Shown one piece after another: positions 11,447-22,900 of a DNA stretch of 64,000 nucleotides. Under the pieces are notes generated by a model. It had not been told where the DNA came from, searched no databases, and saw only the letters and a program-made list of their open reading frames with translations. The translations under genes and the position numbers were made by a program. Source of the stretch: Atriophallophorus winterbourni (taxonomy: Eukaryota; Platyhelminthes; Trematoda; Plagiorchiida; Microphallidae). Each line of letters begins with the position of its first letter. Within the stretch, counting starts at the first letter, position 1. The stretch lies in the NCBI GenBank assembly GCA_013407085.1, contig JACCGJ010010560.1, positions 1 through 64,000 of the forward strand. Reading direction: 5' to 3'.

Positions 11447-12397
11447 ATGCCTAAAGTTTCATATCCCTGCATTTCAATTGAATGTGGTAAGAAGGTTGTG
11501 AATGGCATAGCTTGTGATGTGTGCCAGAGATGGGCGCATCCAAAATGCTCTGGCATTCTTGCCAAGCATTATGAAACTTATTGTAATAATAGTTTCATGG
11601 AATAGGTATGCTGTGAGTGTAAGAGAAACGCAAGGGAAGTATTCCTGAGGTCCTCTGGTAGTAGTTTAAACAATGTTGTAGCAAATGGTAACAGTTCTTC
11701 GTTGTCCTACGCAGAGGTCGTAAGAAAAAGAACAACCCCGTCAACAAAACCCGGCCCTGTCCGCAGTACCATCGGTAAGAATCAAAAAGCAACACAGGGG
11801 GGCAAAAGAACCCTAAAAAGAAAACCGTCGATAACGGTAAATGTCCGGTAATAACACAGCAAGCTAATTACGTTGCAAATAAATGCCTTATCTGAGCAAG
11901 TTAGTAAGCTTGCTGCACCCCATAAAATGGCGGAAACGAGGCCATCTCGTAGTCTCCTCAACCTAAATAGGGAAGAGCCGCTGATTCGCGAAAGCAAATC
12001 CCGGCGCCAAATGGACCGTTCCAGGGTTCAAGACATTTTGCGCATGACAGGGCTAAATAACTGCCAGGAAAAAAGGGTCCATCGTGTAGGCCGGTGGAAC
12101 CCAACTGTAAGTAGCGCTCGCCCGATCTTGGTAGAATTTATGAACCAGCAGGACAGGGATACGCTTCTTTTAAAAAGTGCTTACCTTGAGCGCTACACAA
12201 ATGGCCGATTCAAACTTGTCCAGGATAAGAGGCCTCAACCACATTTTCATGGAAAGCGTTCAAAAACACCCACGACTGGCTTGAAAACTCCCATAAAAGG
12301 GATCAACCTTATCCACCATAAAATGTTTAAGTCATCTGCGGTAGTTGTCATTGAAATGTACTCCAAAATGGGCCGCCAGTATAATACGAGCGCATGA
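11447..12397 (+). pseudogene. LINE C1 ORF1 with PHD-like zinc finger
   Basis: ATG 11447 opens CGKKVVNGIACDVC and QRWAHPKCSGI, a Cys4-His-Cys3-type PHD-like finger. A TAG at 11603 replaces the expected Trp just before CCECK. After further stops the same frame reopens at 11873-12397 and includes REEPLIRESKSRRQMD and VHRVGRWN, conserved with B1 ORF1 (AEPFIKESKSRR, IHRVGRW). PHD domains in CR1 ORF1 proteins are documented; they are thought to mediate protein or nucleic-acid contacts. Confidence 0.75.
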
Positions 12398-12539
12398 AAA
12401 ACTCGCTTTTCAGTAAGCTTCTGAACGAGGAAAATCTATGTACAACTGCCATTAGGCCGGTGCAAGCTCGTTCGCAAGGGCAGTCTAGCCACTTATCAAC
12501 TTCTCCGGTTTCAAAAAACGTGATATCAGCGACGGTGCT

Positions 12540-15270
12540 CCCACCCCGAGTAAAGTTAGTTTAAAATGTGCGCAGAATAGAAATACCCGTGTACTGTACA
12601 CAAATGCTTGTAGTATACGTAATAAATGCGGTGAGCTGCAGCTTGCTGCACTGGAAAACCAGGTCGACAAAATGGCCATCTCCGAATCATGGTTGAAACC
12701 AGATGATCATGTTTCGTCATTTGTATTAACTAAGTATGCCATCTATCGTCAGGATAGGGATACTGGTGCTACGGGAGGGGGATTGGCAATTATGATAAAC
12801 GAAGATCTCCCTCACAGTGAGACATCGATAAAGATCGCTTCTCACTCAATCCAACTAACATCGGTATTTCTTACTGTCGCTAGGAGAAGACTGGCACCTG
12901 CGTGTGCTTATAGAAGCTCGACTGCTTCATCATTAGACGACCAATTACTGATGGACACATTGAAAGTACTAAAAGGGCAATGCAACGCATTACTAATTGT
13001 CGGAGACTTCAATCTCCTGGGCATTTAATGGCGTACTGAAATTTCTTCACCAGAGTCAGTTGAGTCGCAATATCTAGACTAGTTTTATGTCGGGGCCTTT
13101 TATCAACATGTCAGGGAACATACAAGGTTTAGGACAGGACATACTCCGTCAACTTTAGATTTGGTTCTATCGTCTGATGAAAGAGATATTTATGGAATCA
13201 AATACCTTCCGCCACTAGACAAGAGCGACCACGCTGTAATCCTTCTTGACTGGACTTTAGTGCATCCTAGTCCCCAAGTAAAGATGTCCCGCAACTTTGG
13301 TCGAATGGACATCGTCCAACTACAAACTAAAGCAATGAATCTAAGTTGGGAACCAGACGAATTAGAACCTAGTTCAGAAATTAGGTGGAATATTACAAAA
13401 GGGCACCTATTACAACTACAGGATAATTTTGCTCCTCTACAACCAGTGAGAACGCGAGGAAAACCACCCTTTTGGAGCGCGTCTGTTCGCAAGGCTATCA
13501 GATGTCGTGACCGTAGCTGGAGGGCTTAAAATTCTGAGGAACTCACAGATCTAGACTGCAGTACATACAGATCAGAAATTCAGCTGTTTCGCTTCAAAGG
13601 AAAGCTAAAAGGGATTTCGAATCCTGACTTGCCAAAAAAGCAAAGATTAACTTGAAAGCTTTTTATGGCTATGTTCAGTCCAAGCGATCATTAAGAGAAG
13701 AAATATGTACGTTAGTGCTGGACGATGGCGATACGGCTTTGACTGCACTAGAAAAAGCCGATGCGTTGCATTACTTCTTCTGCAGAGTTTATCGGCGCGA
13801 TTCAGGTAACTGTTTAGAAACTCACGAGTGCAGAGCACCTCCCTTTAGCTCGGTGGAGGTTAATCAGGAAATGGTCACCACAGTTCTGTCGCAGCTGGAT
13901 AAAACTAAGTCAGCTGGCCCCGACGGTATACATCCGGCTATTCTTCAACCGCTCGCGAATATAGTTAGCCTCGCAATCAGAAATCTTTTCGAAGCTACCT
14001 TACTCCAGGGTATACTACCGGATGATTGGAAACCAGCGGCGGTAATAGCCATATACAAAAAGGGTCCCATTTCAGATGTACGCAACTACAGGCCAGTAGG
14101 CCTGACAAGCATTCTTTGCAAGTGCTTGGAAAAAATCATTCGGCACCAGGTATGTAAACATTTGGTAGCCAATTCCTTACTATCCGATGCTCAGCACGGA
14201 TTCTGGAAAGGAAGGTCCTGCCTAACCAAACTTCTAAGCTTTCTGGACGAAGTGACATTACGCCTCGATGAAGGGAGAGTGGTCGAAGTATGCTATCTTG
14301 ATTTTCAAAAGGCATTTGACTCAGTGAACCATAGGTACCTTCTGCACAAAATAAGTATGTGTGGCGTCACAGGTGACCTACATCGATGGTTAGACAGCTT
14401 CTTAACTAATCGCACTATGTTAGAATTGCAGGGGAGTGCTCACAGGAATCACTAATTCTTAGTGGAGTGCCTCAAGGCTCGGTGCTTGGTCCATTAATTT
14501 TTCCTATATTTGTAAACGACCTAACAGCGTGCTTGAGTTCACGCTGCTTCCTGTTCGCTGATGATGTTAAGATCAGAGGAACCGACAGTAGAGATACGCT
14601 TATCTCTGATTCGGAAAAAGTAATCGAGTGGACAAATACCTGGGACTTGCCACTAAACTTGGGGAAGAGCTGTCTTCTGACGACTGATTTAGCGACAACC
14701 AAACTAGGCGTTGGTGTAGAAACTATCAGAATAGCGGCTTTTTAGAAAGTGAAGGATCTTGGCATTACTATAACAGGCGATTTTAAATGGGCTACTCAAT
14801 GCGCCGAAGCTGCAAACAAGGCTCGCAGAGAATTGTTTAGACTTCGCTCAGCGTTATCTTGCCGAAAAACTTCAATCTTCATTCCCTTATACAAAGTAGT
14901 CGTGCGGCCTCACTAGGAGTACTGCGTTCAATCCTGGGCACCGTACTTAAAAAAGGATATAGCATGTCTCGAAAAGGTCCAGCGCCTTGCGACTAGGATG
15001 GTTGAGAGTCAGGCAGTTAAAACATATGAGGCTAGACTCGAGGACCTCGTTTTGTTCTCGCTAAAGAGACGGCGGCTGCAAGGTGACCTAATAGAAGCCT
15101 TCAAGATTCTAAAGGGTCTTACGGGTGATAATATTCCTGAAATCCTTAAACTTGCAACTAAAGCAGCTACAAGGGGTAATTCCATGAAACTACTTAGAGT
15201 AGGCCCAGGTTGCTGGCACGTGAGCACTTTTTCAGCAACCGTGTGGTCAACTTCTGAAACAAGCTCCTAG
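12540..15270 (+). pseudogene. LINE C1 ORF2 (endonuclease-reverse transcriptase)
   Basis: Endonuclease: LYTNACSIRNK (Asn), ISESWLK (Glu), IVGDFNLL (Asp/Asn), STLDLVLSS and KSDHAVI (SDH), across 12,590-13,260 with stops near 13028 and 13080. RT: SAGPDGIHPAIL, NYRPVGLTS, CYLDFQKAFDSVNH (14,290-14,335), GVPQGSVLGPLIF, FADDVK (about 14,555), then VKDLGITITGDFKW and the C-terminal region to about 15270. At least five stops or frameshifts (for example CAG to TAG at about 14743, judged from the C4 copy). Function lost. Confidence 0.85.
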
Positions 15271-15371
15271 ATTGTATAGTAAGCCTCAGAAAAGTGTTGA
15301 GCTTTAAAAGGGAATTGGACATTAAATGGTCTATCATATTTCCGCATATTGTCTAATAAAATTTTTTTATC

Positions 15372-15472
15372 ATGTCTGTCTAGGCCTGGACAACCTGACA
15401 GTAAATTAGCCCACATGCAGTCTATGACTGTGTTTCACTTTACCTCAGCTAGGCTAGTGTTTTCATACACCA
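15372..15472 (+). repeat. SINE-S-like block inside LINE C1 3' UTR
   Basis: TGTCTGTCTAGGCCTGG...ATTAGCCCACATGCAGTC...GTTTTCATAC matches the 3' ~100 nt of SINE S (for example 58805-58895). The same block is present in the 3' UTRs of C3 (17910-18005) and C4 (37860-37945, minus). Confidence 0.8.
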
Positions 15473-15511
15473 CACATTGTTCACGCATATTATTGCATTG
15501 TTTCCTGAAGA

Positions 15512-15541
15512 GCTGACCTCTCACCGTGCTGGTGAAGAGAA
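15512..15541 (+). other. Conserved LINE 3'-UTR hairpin
   Basis: GACCTCTCACCGTGCTGGTGAAGAG folds as CTC(T)TCACC...GGTGA(A)GAG with a short loop and one bulge. Near-identical hairpins lie at 18635-18665, 27462-27490, 44201-44230, 47294-47321, 48130-48158, 37783-37810 and, degenerate, 18049-18076, always in LINE 3' UTRs. Confidence 0.75.
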
Positions 15542-15710
15542 ACCCTACCTTAATTTCCAGATATTCGGAAACAAGAACGTGTGGAATGTACTAACTGTAT
15601 ACTCGACATCGAAGTGCCGGGTGCTCAACCGCGTAGCGTCGAAGGAAATCTGGGCGCGCGATTGGCTTTTAGCCACCTTCAGCCCTGTGCAACTCGAATT
15701 TGAACTTGAA

Positions 15711-16216
15711 CTATTGCATCTTATGACGAGATACTGTTCCCTGATGTTTACCGGCACCTCATCAATGGCAGACAGCCAGGTCTCAGAAAGCGCAATAACC
15801 CTTGGGTGTAACTGAGCCACGCAGAGAGAAAGTTCAGCCCACTTATTTTTGATGCTGCATACATTTGCATACAATACTTGGGCACTGGTTATTCGTGCTT
15901 CTGAAACTAGTCCTGTTTGGCCCTCGATCGAGGGAGCTGCACGTTTTTTTGGCGTGCTACTTAGAGCAGGAGCATCAGTTTCGGCATCCTCTTGCGTTAA
16001 CGTAACGGACCGTTGCTTGACAATTGAGACCGCATCCATAGAAGAGAAGCAACTACTGGAGTCATCGTCTCGGGTGCCATCGTCAATTGCGCTAAGACAA
16101 TCAACGTCATCTGGGCCGCACAACAAGACTAGTGGCAAAGTGCTGTTCGGTATGCCCGTCTGTGACTGAATAGCGTTTTGCGCTATATCCGGGTTAAGAA
16201 TGACCGATGTTCTCAT
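15711..16216 (-). pseudogene. LINE B1 ORF2 start (endonuclease N-terminus)
   Basis: Minus-strand frame starting just downstream of ORF1. After a low-complexity acidic leader it reads VLYANVCSIKNKWAEL (catalytic Asn) and VIALSETWLSA (catalytic Glu), then is cut at YLVIRCN by the 3' end of C1 at 15710. Continues at 11230-10505. Confidence 0.75.
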
Positions 16217-16218
16217 TG

Positions 16219-17090
16219 CTAAGTTTCTCCAATTGGAATCAGAATCATTTTTTGAATCCGGGACGGAGGGTTGTCGGGCTTCAACTGAAGTTTATCTAGC
16301 GTTGAGTTTGCGATATACTCAGCCCTAGCCAGGATTGCATCCCGATCCGCCTGGTAATTAAATTCAACCAGGATTTGTCGAGGGCGGTCACCCATCCTCC
16401 ATCTTCCTACTCGGTGGATTCGCACTGTGGAAGTAGAAGGCTTCATATCCACCATTCGGCGAAGATCGTTAATACACCTACAATCAAGATCTCTGCGAGA
16501 CTTAGATTCCTTAATAAATGGTTCCGCTCGGTTAAAAACTAGTACATTTCTAGTTCTAGATTTCGGATCAGATGAATTGCTGTGCAGTGATTCGATTTGC
16601 TGACGCACACCATTTTATTCCTGAATAATTTGCTCCAGCATAGGCGAACTGGCATCAATTGAATGTTGCCGTTTCCGTGTAAAAACCTTATTGGCCTTAG
16701 TACGCTTCTTGGAGGTGCCAGCTACATTGGCCACCTTGGGAGGATGGTGTAACTGGTTAACTTTGTCAACTTCCGCCTTGACTGCAGTAGCCCCGGGCTC
16801 AGGTTTGCGCTCAAAACAGATGCATAGGTTTGAGTGGGTACGACGTAAGACGTGCTAGGCGAAATTTTACTATTTTGAGGCTTTACAATAACAAAAGCAG
16901 CGTCACTGGCAGCCTTATGGCAGGAGCTGCAATACCACTTTAACCCGCGGTACTTTGCATAAATCCCATAGTGAGATTCATGTATGCCAGAGCAGCTAGG
17001 GTGAGCCAAACGCTTGCACGCTATGCATTCAATGCACCTGGCCACATTTTTGCAGCAATTGCCGTTGAGGAAAGCATTAACTGTACTCAT
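16219..17090 (-). pseudogene. LINE B1 ORF1 with PHD-like finger
   Basis: Two frames (17090-16722 and 16608-16219, separated by a frameshift/stop near 16615). N-terminus: NCCKNVARCIECIACKRLAHPSCSGI ... LKWYCSSCHKA, a PHD-like Cys/His pattern with its Trp-Tyr-Cys pair intact. C-terminal part: AEPFIKESKSRRDLD and VRIHRVGRW, matching C1 ORF1. It ends 2 bp before the ORF2 frame. Confidence 0.75.
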
Positions 17091-17310
17091 CTTACGGCGA
17101 GAAATATAAGAAACGATAATGTACCAGCAACATTATAGACTGATTTAATCACAAGCGTAATTAATCAGCACGAAATATAATAGACGATTTGCTTTTTATA
17201 AGGTAGTAAAATAGTTAGTCTATTTAACAGTAATTTCACAGAATAGCGAAAATGCGTAATAATTTCAGCACAACTTGGAAAATACAACCACGTTGAACGT
17301 ACCGCGCAAG

Positions 17311-17534
17311 TATATCCTTGTCGATATTTGAATTATCATCTACGAGGATAGTCAATGGTTGTAAAGTCTTACTAACCTGTTCTTTCGAAATTCATTTAAT
17401 TCAGATTCTAACTTCCTTAATTTATTCAAAATAACGGACGTGTTCTGATCTAAGTATACGGAACATTTGTTGGTCTTGGGAATTTTACGTAAATTAATTC
17501 GCTTCGAGATGGGTGTTTTAGTGTACATATTTCA
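17311..17534 (-). pseudogene. LINE A2 ORF1, N-terminal part
   Basis: Minus strand ATG 17534: MYTKTPISKRINLRK..., then a leucine/glutamate-rich coil (LNKLRKLESELNEF) and, after a one-base shift, LTILVDDNSNIDKDIL, parallel to LAILLDPSYVLDSDLL in A1 ORF1. It is cut at 17311 by the 5' end of LINE B1 and resumes at 8727. Confidence 0.6.
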
Positions 17535-17639
17535 AATAGTATAAATAAAATAATAGTCAAAAGAGTGAGAGATATAAAATAAACGTTTTCGTCATTATGA
17601 AATATTTGGCAATCACGTACCCTTTTCAAAACAAGGGCG

Positions 17640-18231
17640 ACCTTGATAGTATTACTGAAATCTTCAAAATTGCCACTAAAGCTGCTATAAAGGGAGATCC
17701 TATGGAACGTCTTAAGAGTAGGCCCTGGTCGCTGGCACGTGAGCACTTTTTCAGCACCCGTGTGGTCAACTTCCGGAACAAGCTTCCAGATTGTATAGTA
17801 AGCCTCCCAAATGTGTTGAGCTTAAAAAGGGAATTAGACGTTTAATGGTCTATCATATTTCCGCACATTGTCTAATAAAAACAAAAAACGTGTTTTCATA
17901 TTTTTATCATATCTGTCTAGACCTGGGCAACCTGACAGCAAATTAGCCAATATGCAGTCCGTGACTCCTTCACTTTGTCTCCATTAGGCTAGTGATTTCA
18001 TACACCATACATTAGTCACGCATATTATTGCATTGTTTCCTGAATAGCTGACCACTCATCGTCTTGGTGAAAAAAAACCTACCTTACTTTCCATATATCC
18101 GGCAAGAATAACGTGTGAAAAGTACGAACTGTATATTCGATATCGAAGTGCCGGGTGCTCAACCGCATACCGTCGAGGAAAATCTGGGCGCGTGATTGGC
18201 TTTTAGCCACCTTCAGCCCTGTGCAACTTGA
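17640..18231 (+). mobile_element. LINE family C 3' fragment (C3)
   Basis: 5'-truncated copy: last ~65 codons of RT (about 17640-17845, ending LKRELDV), then 3' UTR with the SINE-like block (17910-18005), a degraded hairpin (18049-18076) and the family terminus CAGCCCTGTGCAACTTGAAC at 18212-18231. Parallel to C1 15100-15710 throughout. Confidence 0.8.
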
Positions 18232-18419
18232 ACCCCAATATGTACAATCTTTAATAAATTTTTAAGGTCACTTGTGCAGGTTAATTTTTACGTTCGTCAA
18301 AATAAATAAGGTAGACGGCCATCAATCATTTTTACAGAAATTCATTATGTGAGCTGTAGTCAATAATTGTAGGAAAATGTTCAAAAATATTTATTAATAA
18401 AGAGACTTCATTCAGATCA

Positions 18420-18893
18420 AGTTTCAGAACAATCGGGTGGTAAATTTCTGGAAACGGCTTCCAGAAGAACTTATATCCTGCAGTTCTGTCGCGAGTTTTA
18501 AGCAGGGGTTGGACTGCATGTGGCGTAAGCTTTTTCCTGAATTCTCCCCGATTAGGTAGTTTTTCCATTTTTAGCTTTGTCTGATAAATAATGTAAATGC
18601 TAGAGTTATGTTTTTTTAAATACACAAATCTTTAGCTGACCTCTCACCGTGCTGGTGAAGAGAAATTTATTTTTATTTTTCTACCATTATTCATAACGAG
18701 GTGCTTCCTAAATACAAACCGGATAATCCCTTGGCGTCGCAAGCGTCGAGTATATCCATATTACAATATGAAATAACGCTTTGGCAGTTGTGGTTGTTTT
18801 TTGCAGCTTTCTACCGAAAGAAATTCTGAACGCTCGTTTGGCTCGTTAGCCACTTACTGTACTGTGCAACTGAACTGAACTGAAGAAAATAAA
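18420..18893 (+). mobile_element. LINE family B 3' fragment (B4)
   Basis: Matches B3 47900-48387: end of RT (GGTAAATTTCTGGAAACGGC onward), 3' UTR, hairpin at 18635-18665 and terminus GTGCAACTGAACTGAACTGAA. The (CTGAA)n tail distinguishes family B from C. The 188 bp before it (18232-18419) are AT-rich with nothing recognised. Confidence 0.8.
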
Positions 18894-18990
18894 GCAAAAG
18901 ATTATATAGTTATGCCGTAGAAAAATGATTAAACAGAATCAATGTAATGGTTGCAATTGTTTAAAATCGATCTGTGTGTATTTCAAAATA

Positions 18991-19871
18991 CAGTGGAACC
19001 CGGGTACAACGAATCGCTGGGGGGGGGCAGTAAAATGTTCTTTAAAAGCGGGGTTCGTTGCAAGTAAAACGCATTGTCAGACGTGATTTTGCCGCCGTTT
19101 TTCTGTATACGCGTAAACAATAAAGGAGTGAAGAATGTCTTAACTTTGTGTGTTTCTGCATGCTTGTAATCCATTTGATGAATAGATGATGTCACAGCAC
19201 ACAGATAACAACATTGAATCCAAGTTCATGATAATAATAGTGGATTTATTGTAAAACGAACTAGTAAAAACATATTGCACATACTGGCTGTCCAATCTCA
19301 CGTTTCATGACGTATCTGGCGTTGCTCTTTTGTTTAAGTTTTGACATTGCCACTCCCTCAATCTCTCTCTCGACCTCTTTTCCTTCTATCCTAAAAAACC
19401 TCCTGCAGAGATCAAGAGCACTCCTGGCATCTTTCACAGATGGAGCTACGAAGTCTGTGTCACTGTCTCCGTCCGACAATGGCACTGCGGCTGTACCAGT
19501 CACAGAGAATTCACGTGATTTTCTTGTGCGTTCGTGCGAGTCAGCTAGCACACTGTAAGCTAGGTCGCCTGTTTCTCGCCAGGCTGTGTGTGTCAGTTCT
19601 GTTCTTAGCGCACTGCAGGCCATTCTTGACGGAGCGTTGTGAGTTAATGACAAGACAAAGCGAGTTCGTTGTATGCATGAACTTTATTGAACAAACATAG
19701 CTGTCGGAAACGTGTACAGTTTTCATAGAAGGCGAGATTGGTATCGAACAGATTCGTTGTACGAATGTTTTAAATAGGCTTACAAAGAAGGGATATATTT
19801 TGGAAATCATGGTTAGTTCGTTCGACCCATGAATTCGTTGTGAACGAGTTCGTTGCAGGTGGGTTCCATTG
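18991..19871. mobile_element. Tigger/pogo-like DNA transposon, short
   Basis: 881 bp flanked by TA on both sides (18989-18990, 19872-19873). Terminal inverted repeats are imperfect: CAGTGGAACCCGGGTACAAC at the left, and the right end reads inward CAATGGAACCCACCTGCAAC. The CAGTGGAACC start and TA target are typical of the pogo/Tigger branch of Tc1/mariner. Too short for a full transposase. Confidence 0.75.
19261..19653 (-). pseudogene. Tigger-type transposase C-terminal remnant
   Basis: 130-codon minus-strand frame with VKDARSALDLCRRFFRIEG, which resembles the helical tail of Tigger transposases. No DDE core or helix-turn-helix is visible, so it could not be functional. It lies centrally in the TA-flanked element. 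Family assignment rests mainly on the terminal repeats. Confidence 0.4.
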
Positions 19872-19873
19872 TA

Positions 19874-20278
19874 GGAACAGAAGTAATGGGCTCGATTGGG
19901 TTTAGGTTTATTTGGAACCGGGCAGAGCTATGGAACTTGAGTTAAAGGATAAACTTCCATAACTTTTAGGGCACTGGAGGCCAGATCAGTGTGCCGATTG
20001 CATTAAATCCGTTACGTTAAGGGACACACTGATTTCGGGCGACGCTGGTGAAATCTTGAATTCGGTAAAACTACCGGTTCTTAGGTAAATTTTCTGGAAA
20101 AGGACGAAACATTCACTTCACCAGCAAGGCGAGAATTCTTCCGAAAACATTTTGCAAAAACCAGTGAAGCACAGTTATTAAAAGATAATCAACCTGACAA
20201 TAATGCACAGTTTTGAATCCATAATCGTAAAAGTAGATTTGAATAATTAGAAATTTTGTATGGTAAATGTGTTTACAA
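19874..20278. other. Intergenic, no recognised gene
   Basis: About 400 bp with no coding frame or repeat recognised, apart from a weak hairpin-like CTTCACCAGCAAGGCGAG at about 20116 that echoes the LINE hairpin. Confidence 0.5.
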
Positions 20279-20908
20279 CATCTTTCATTATATTCCAGTG
20301 TCTTCGAATAACGAACCATCACTGTAATTGGCTCGAAATCTATCTGCCCGAGATTTGGTCCGTATGCGATTCATTCTCCTGCAGATAACGAAAATCCGGC
20401 TGGTGAACACATTTTGGTTCGATTGGTCGACAATTCTTCAAGAGTATTGGAGCACAGCACTCTACTGCTTCCTCCCTGCTATTAGCCACACCCCTCTCTC
20501 ATCCCCCACAATTTCTTAGATTTTCTTATTACGATGGATTTAGGTTCCCTTTTCAATCTCCTTATTCAAACTTTCCGTAAAAACATGAATTTATTCATTT
20601 ATGATTTATTTATCAATTTTTTATGACAACTTCATTACAATTCGCACCACGTTTTCCATAATTACCTTCCATTTCTGTTCTCCATTTGATTCTTGCATCC
20701 TTGCCATTCATAAATCTTGACATAATTCAAATGAAATTTTAATTCTATTAGACATTGATAATTTGTTCTTACCAACTGTATATTAATTTCCCTTATTGAA
20801 CGGAAAAAAATGTTTAAAAATCCCGCTCACTTCGGTCATTTGCACTGTACTATTTTTTTTGCTGTTCAAATTTTGATAAACTGATAATGTATTGCATGCC
20901 TTGGATAT
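20279..20908 (+). mobile_element. LINE family A 3' end (A5)
   Basis: Plus-strand copy of the distal 3' UTR of family A, closely similar to the reverse complement of 26856-27465 and ending GCATGCCTTGGATATC. Carries 27 bp (around 20393-20419) absent from A3. It is truncated just downstream of the conserved hairpin and abuts the tail of LINE E1. Confidence 0.75.
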
Positions 20909-20996
20909 CTTCTTCTTCTTCTTCTTGATAGACGACAGGGGGTCAAGCCCTTGTAAGCCGCATCTCTTTATATCAGCAACCTAGTCCAGGAGAACC

Positions 20997-22900
20997 TCAG
21001 TTGAAGAAATCCTGTCCAGTGTTGTTCAGCTTCGCCGTGATTACAGGCAACACCTTATCCAAAAGTTGCTTGAATTGGTTTTCAGAGCTCGCTGAGATAA
21101 CCTCTTCCGGAAGCGCATTCCACAAGTTAACAATTCTTGTTGAGAGCGTGAATCCCTGTGGTAGGCGTAGTGTCCTTCGCTTTTGAAGCTTTAGAGCATG
21201 TCCACGGGTTCTTGAGTCCGTCACGAGAGGGAAAAACTCGCGCAGCTCGTCACCATAAGCTCCCAGTAATATGCGACGAGTTAGCAGCAGGTCGTAGCGC
21301 ACACGCCGAATACTGAGCGACATGAGGTTGAGGCGTTGAACTCTCTCCACATAAGGAATTGATTTCAATCCTTGTACTCGTTTCGTCGCCCGCCTTTGCA
21401 ATTTTTCCAACTGGTCACGTTCTCCCTTAGTTTGAGGATAGGTGGCTGGCAAACCATATTCCAAAACTGGTCTCACGTATGTGGAATAAAGAATGCGAAA
21501 CATTTGTGGAGTAATCACCGAAAAAGACCGACTAATAGCCCACCATGCGCGGTTTGCAGCAGCAGCTTTTCTGTTCGTATCCTCCTTCGATTTAAGCGTC
21601 CGAGTCACAATTGTACCCAGGTCACGTTCAGTATCAACCCACTTCAGTTGATGATCCCCGAGGAAGTACGCACTTTCAGGCGTGCTTGGCCCCAAAAGCA
21701 TTACAGCGCATTTCTGTCAGTTTACAGGAAGCTGCCACTTTACCGTCCAATCAAGCAATTTGTTCAATTCGTTCTGAAAAATGGTATTATCAGCAGAAGA
21801 GCTTACTCTACCCCAAACTTTCAGATCATCCGCGAAAAGTAGACAATTCGTATTTAGTGAGTCGGGGAGGTCATTAAAATATACTTTAAAAAGTAACGGG
21901 CCGAAAACAGATCCTTGCGGAACCCCGGAAGTTGGACGTGTAACCTGCGATTTAACTCCGTTAACCTCGACCTGTGTATGACGGTCAACAAGGAAGTCTT
22001 CAATCCAAGTTAGAACAGGTTCCTTTACACGACGAGCACGGATCTTGAGCAATAGACGTTGAAATGGAACACGGTCAAAAGCCTTACTGAAGTCAATGAA
22101 GGCAGTGACCACCGAGTGACCCAGATCAAGTTTAGCACACCAGTGCTAGCGATCAGTGATGAGATTGGATGAGCATGATCGTCTTGGCGTAAAACCATGT
22201 TGAGCAGATTTTAACTGACTGGTTGTAAGGGGAAAATCTTCAATATGTTTCTTCAGCAGTCGTTCCAGAGTCCTCACAACTACCGAAGTGAGGGTAACCG
22301 GTCGGTAGTTAGCCGGATCACTGGTTTCACCGCCCTCGTACATTGGTTTGACAATGCCTTACTTCCAATCTTTAGGTAACCTACCATACCTCAGGGATAA
22401 ATTGAAGATTAGCGCCAGTGGTTTATGTAGGATACTCGACATTACCCTTAAGAGCATCGGGTGTATATCGTCCGGGCCAGGTGCTGAGTGTACATGGAGT
22501 CGTTCTAGCAAATACTGCACCATCTCTGGCGAGATCGAGATATTCGGCATTTCGGCGTTGCTCTCAAGAAGCAGAGGAATGGGAAACGTCTCCTCTCTGT
22601 AAACCGAATTGTACTGAGCGGCGAGAAGAACTGTTTTACGTTCATCTTCAAGTTCAGTCGAACCTCCCATAGATCTCAAGCAAGGTACTCGTTAAGAAGC
22701 TTTCGTTCTACGTCTTATGTACGCAAACAAGCGTTTCGGCATCGAGTTGGCTTCATCCACCAAGCGAGTTTCGTAGTTCTGCCTTTTTTCTCTTTTGAGG
22801 TAGGTGCACTTGTTGCGGATAACTTTGTAGGTTACATAGTCATCGGTGCATCCACTAGAACAAAACTTCGCCATAACCGCTTTCTTATCTTCATGTATTT
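20997..22900 (-). pseudogene. LINE E1 reverse transcriptase
   Basis: At least five frame pieces: connector (22874-22692), fingers with SAPGPDDIHPMLL (22679-22359), NYRPVTLTS (22343-22146), palm with TAFIDFSKAFDRVPF, SGVPQGSVFGPLLF and FADDLK (22112-21717), then thumb and C-terminus from LLGPSTPES, with LEYGLPATYPQTKGE and ending NTGQDFFN at 20997. All catalytic boxes are visible, but frameshifts and stops separate them. Partial homologues: E2 (49632-50425) and E3 (56760-57230). Confidence 0.85.

Larger units (their letters stand above)
11231..15710 (+). mobile_element. LINE family C, copy C1 (CR1-like, nearly full length)
   Basis: Plus-strand element inserted head-on into B1. It has a 5' UTR (11231-11446), ORF1 with PHD-like finger, ORF2 (EN-RT), and a 3' UTR with SINE-like block and conserved hairpin, ending GTGCAACTCGAATTTGAACTTGAAC. 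The 3' end is a short TTGAAC microsatellite, as in CR1-type LINEs. The left end also begins TGAACTTGAAC before the 5' UTR proper. TATT flanks both sides as a possible 4-bp duplication. Confidence 0.8.
8731..17310 (-). mobile_element. LINE family B, copy B1 (CR1-like, split by C1)
   Basis: Minus-strand CR1-like element with 5' UTR (17310-17091), ORF1 (17090-16219), endonuclease start (16216-15711), then, after the C1 insertion (11231-15710), endonuclease continuation (11230-10505) and RT (10387-8731). The endonuclease reading YLVIRCN (right piece) continues as RPGDMRGGGVAL (left piece), as in the related copy at 40555 (VRCDRPGELKG), so both halves are one element. It lacks its 3' UTR, ending at about 8731 inside the RT C-terminus. 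Confidence 0.75.
6690..17620 (-). mobile_element. LINE family A, copy A2 (platform for nested insertions)
   Basis: Reading right to left: ORF1 N-terminus at 17534-17311, interrupted by LINE B1 (17310-8731), then ORF1 C-terminal half 8727-8015, an endonuclease deletion, and RT 7980-6690, where A1 interrupts it. The ORF1 reading on either side of B1 joins without a gap when compared with A1 ORF1: the ...DKDIL segment ends at 17311 and the segment leading to NIDDRYPL starts at 8727. Confidence 0.7.
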
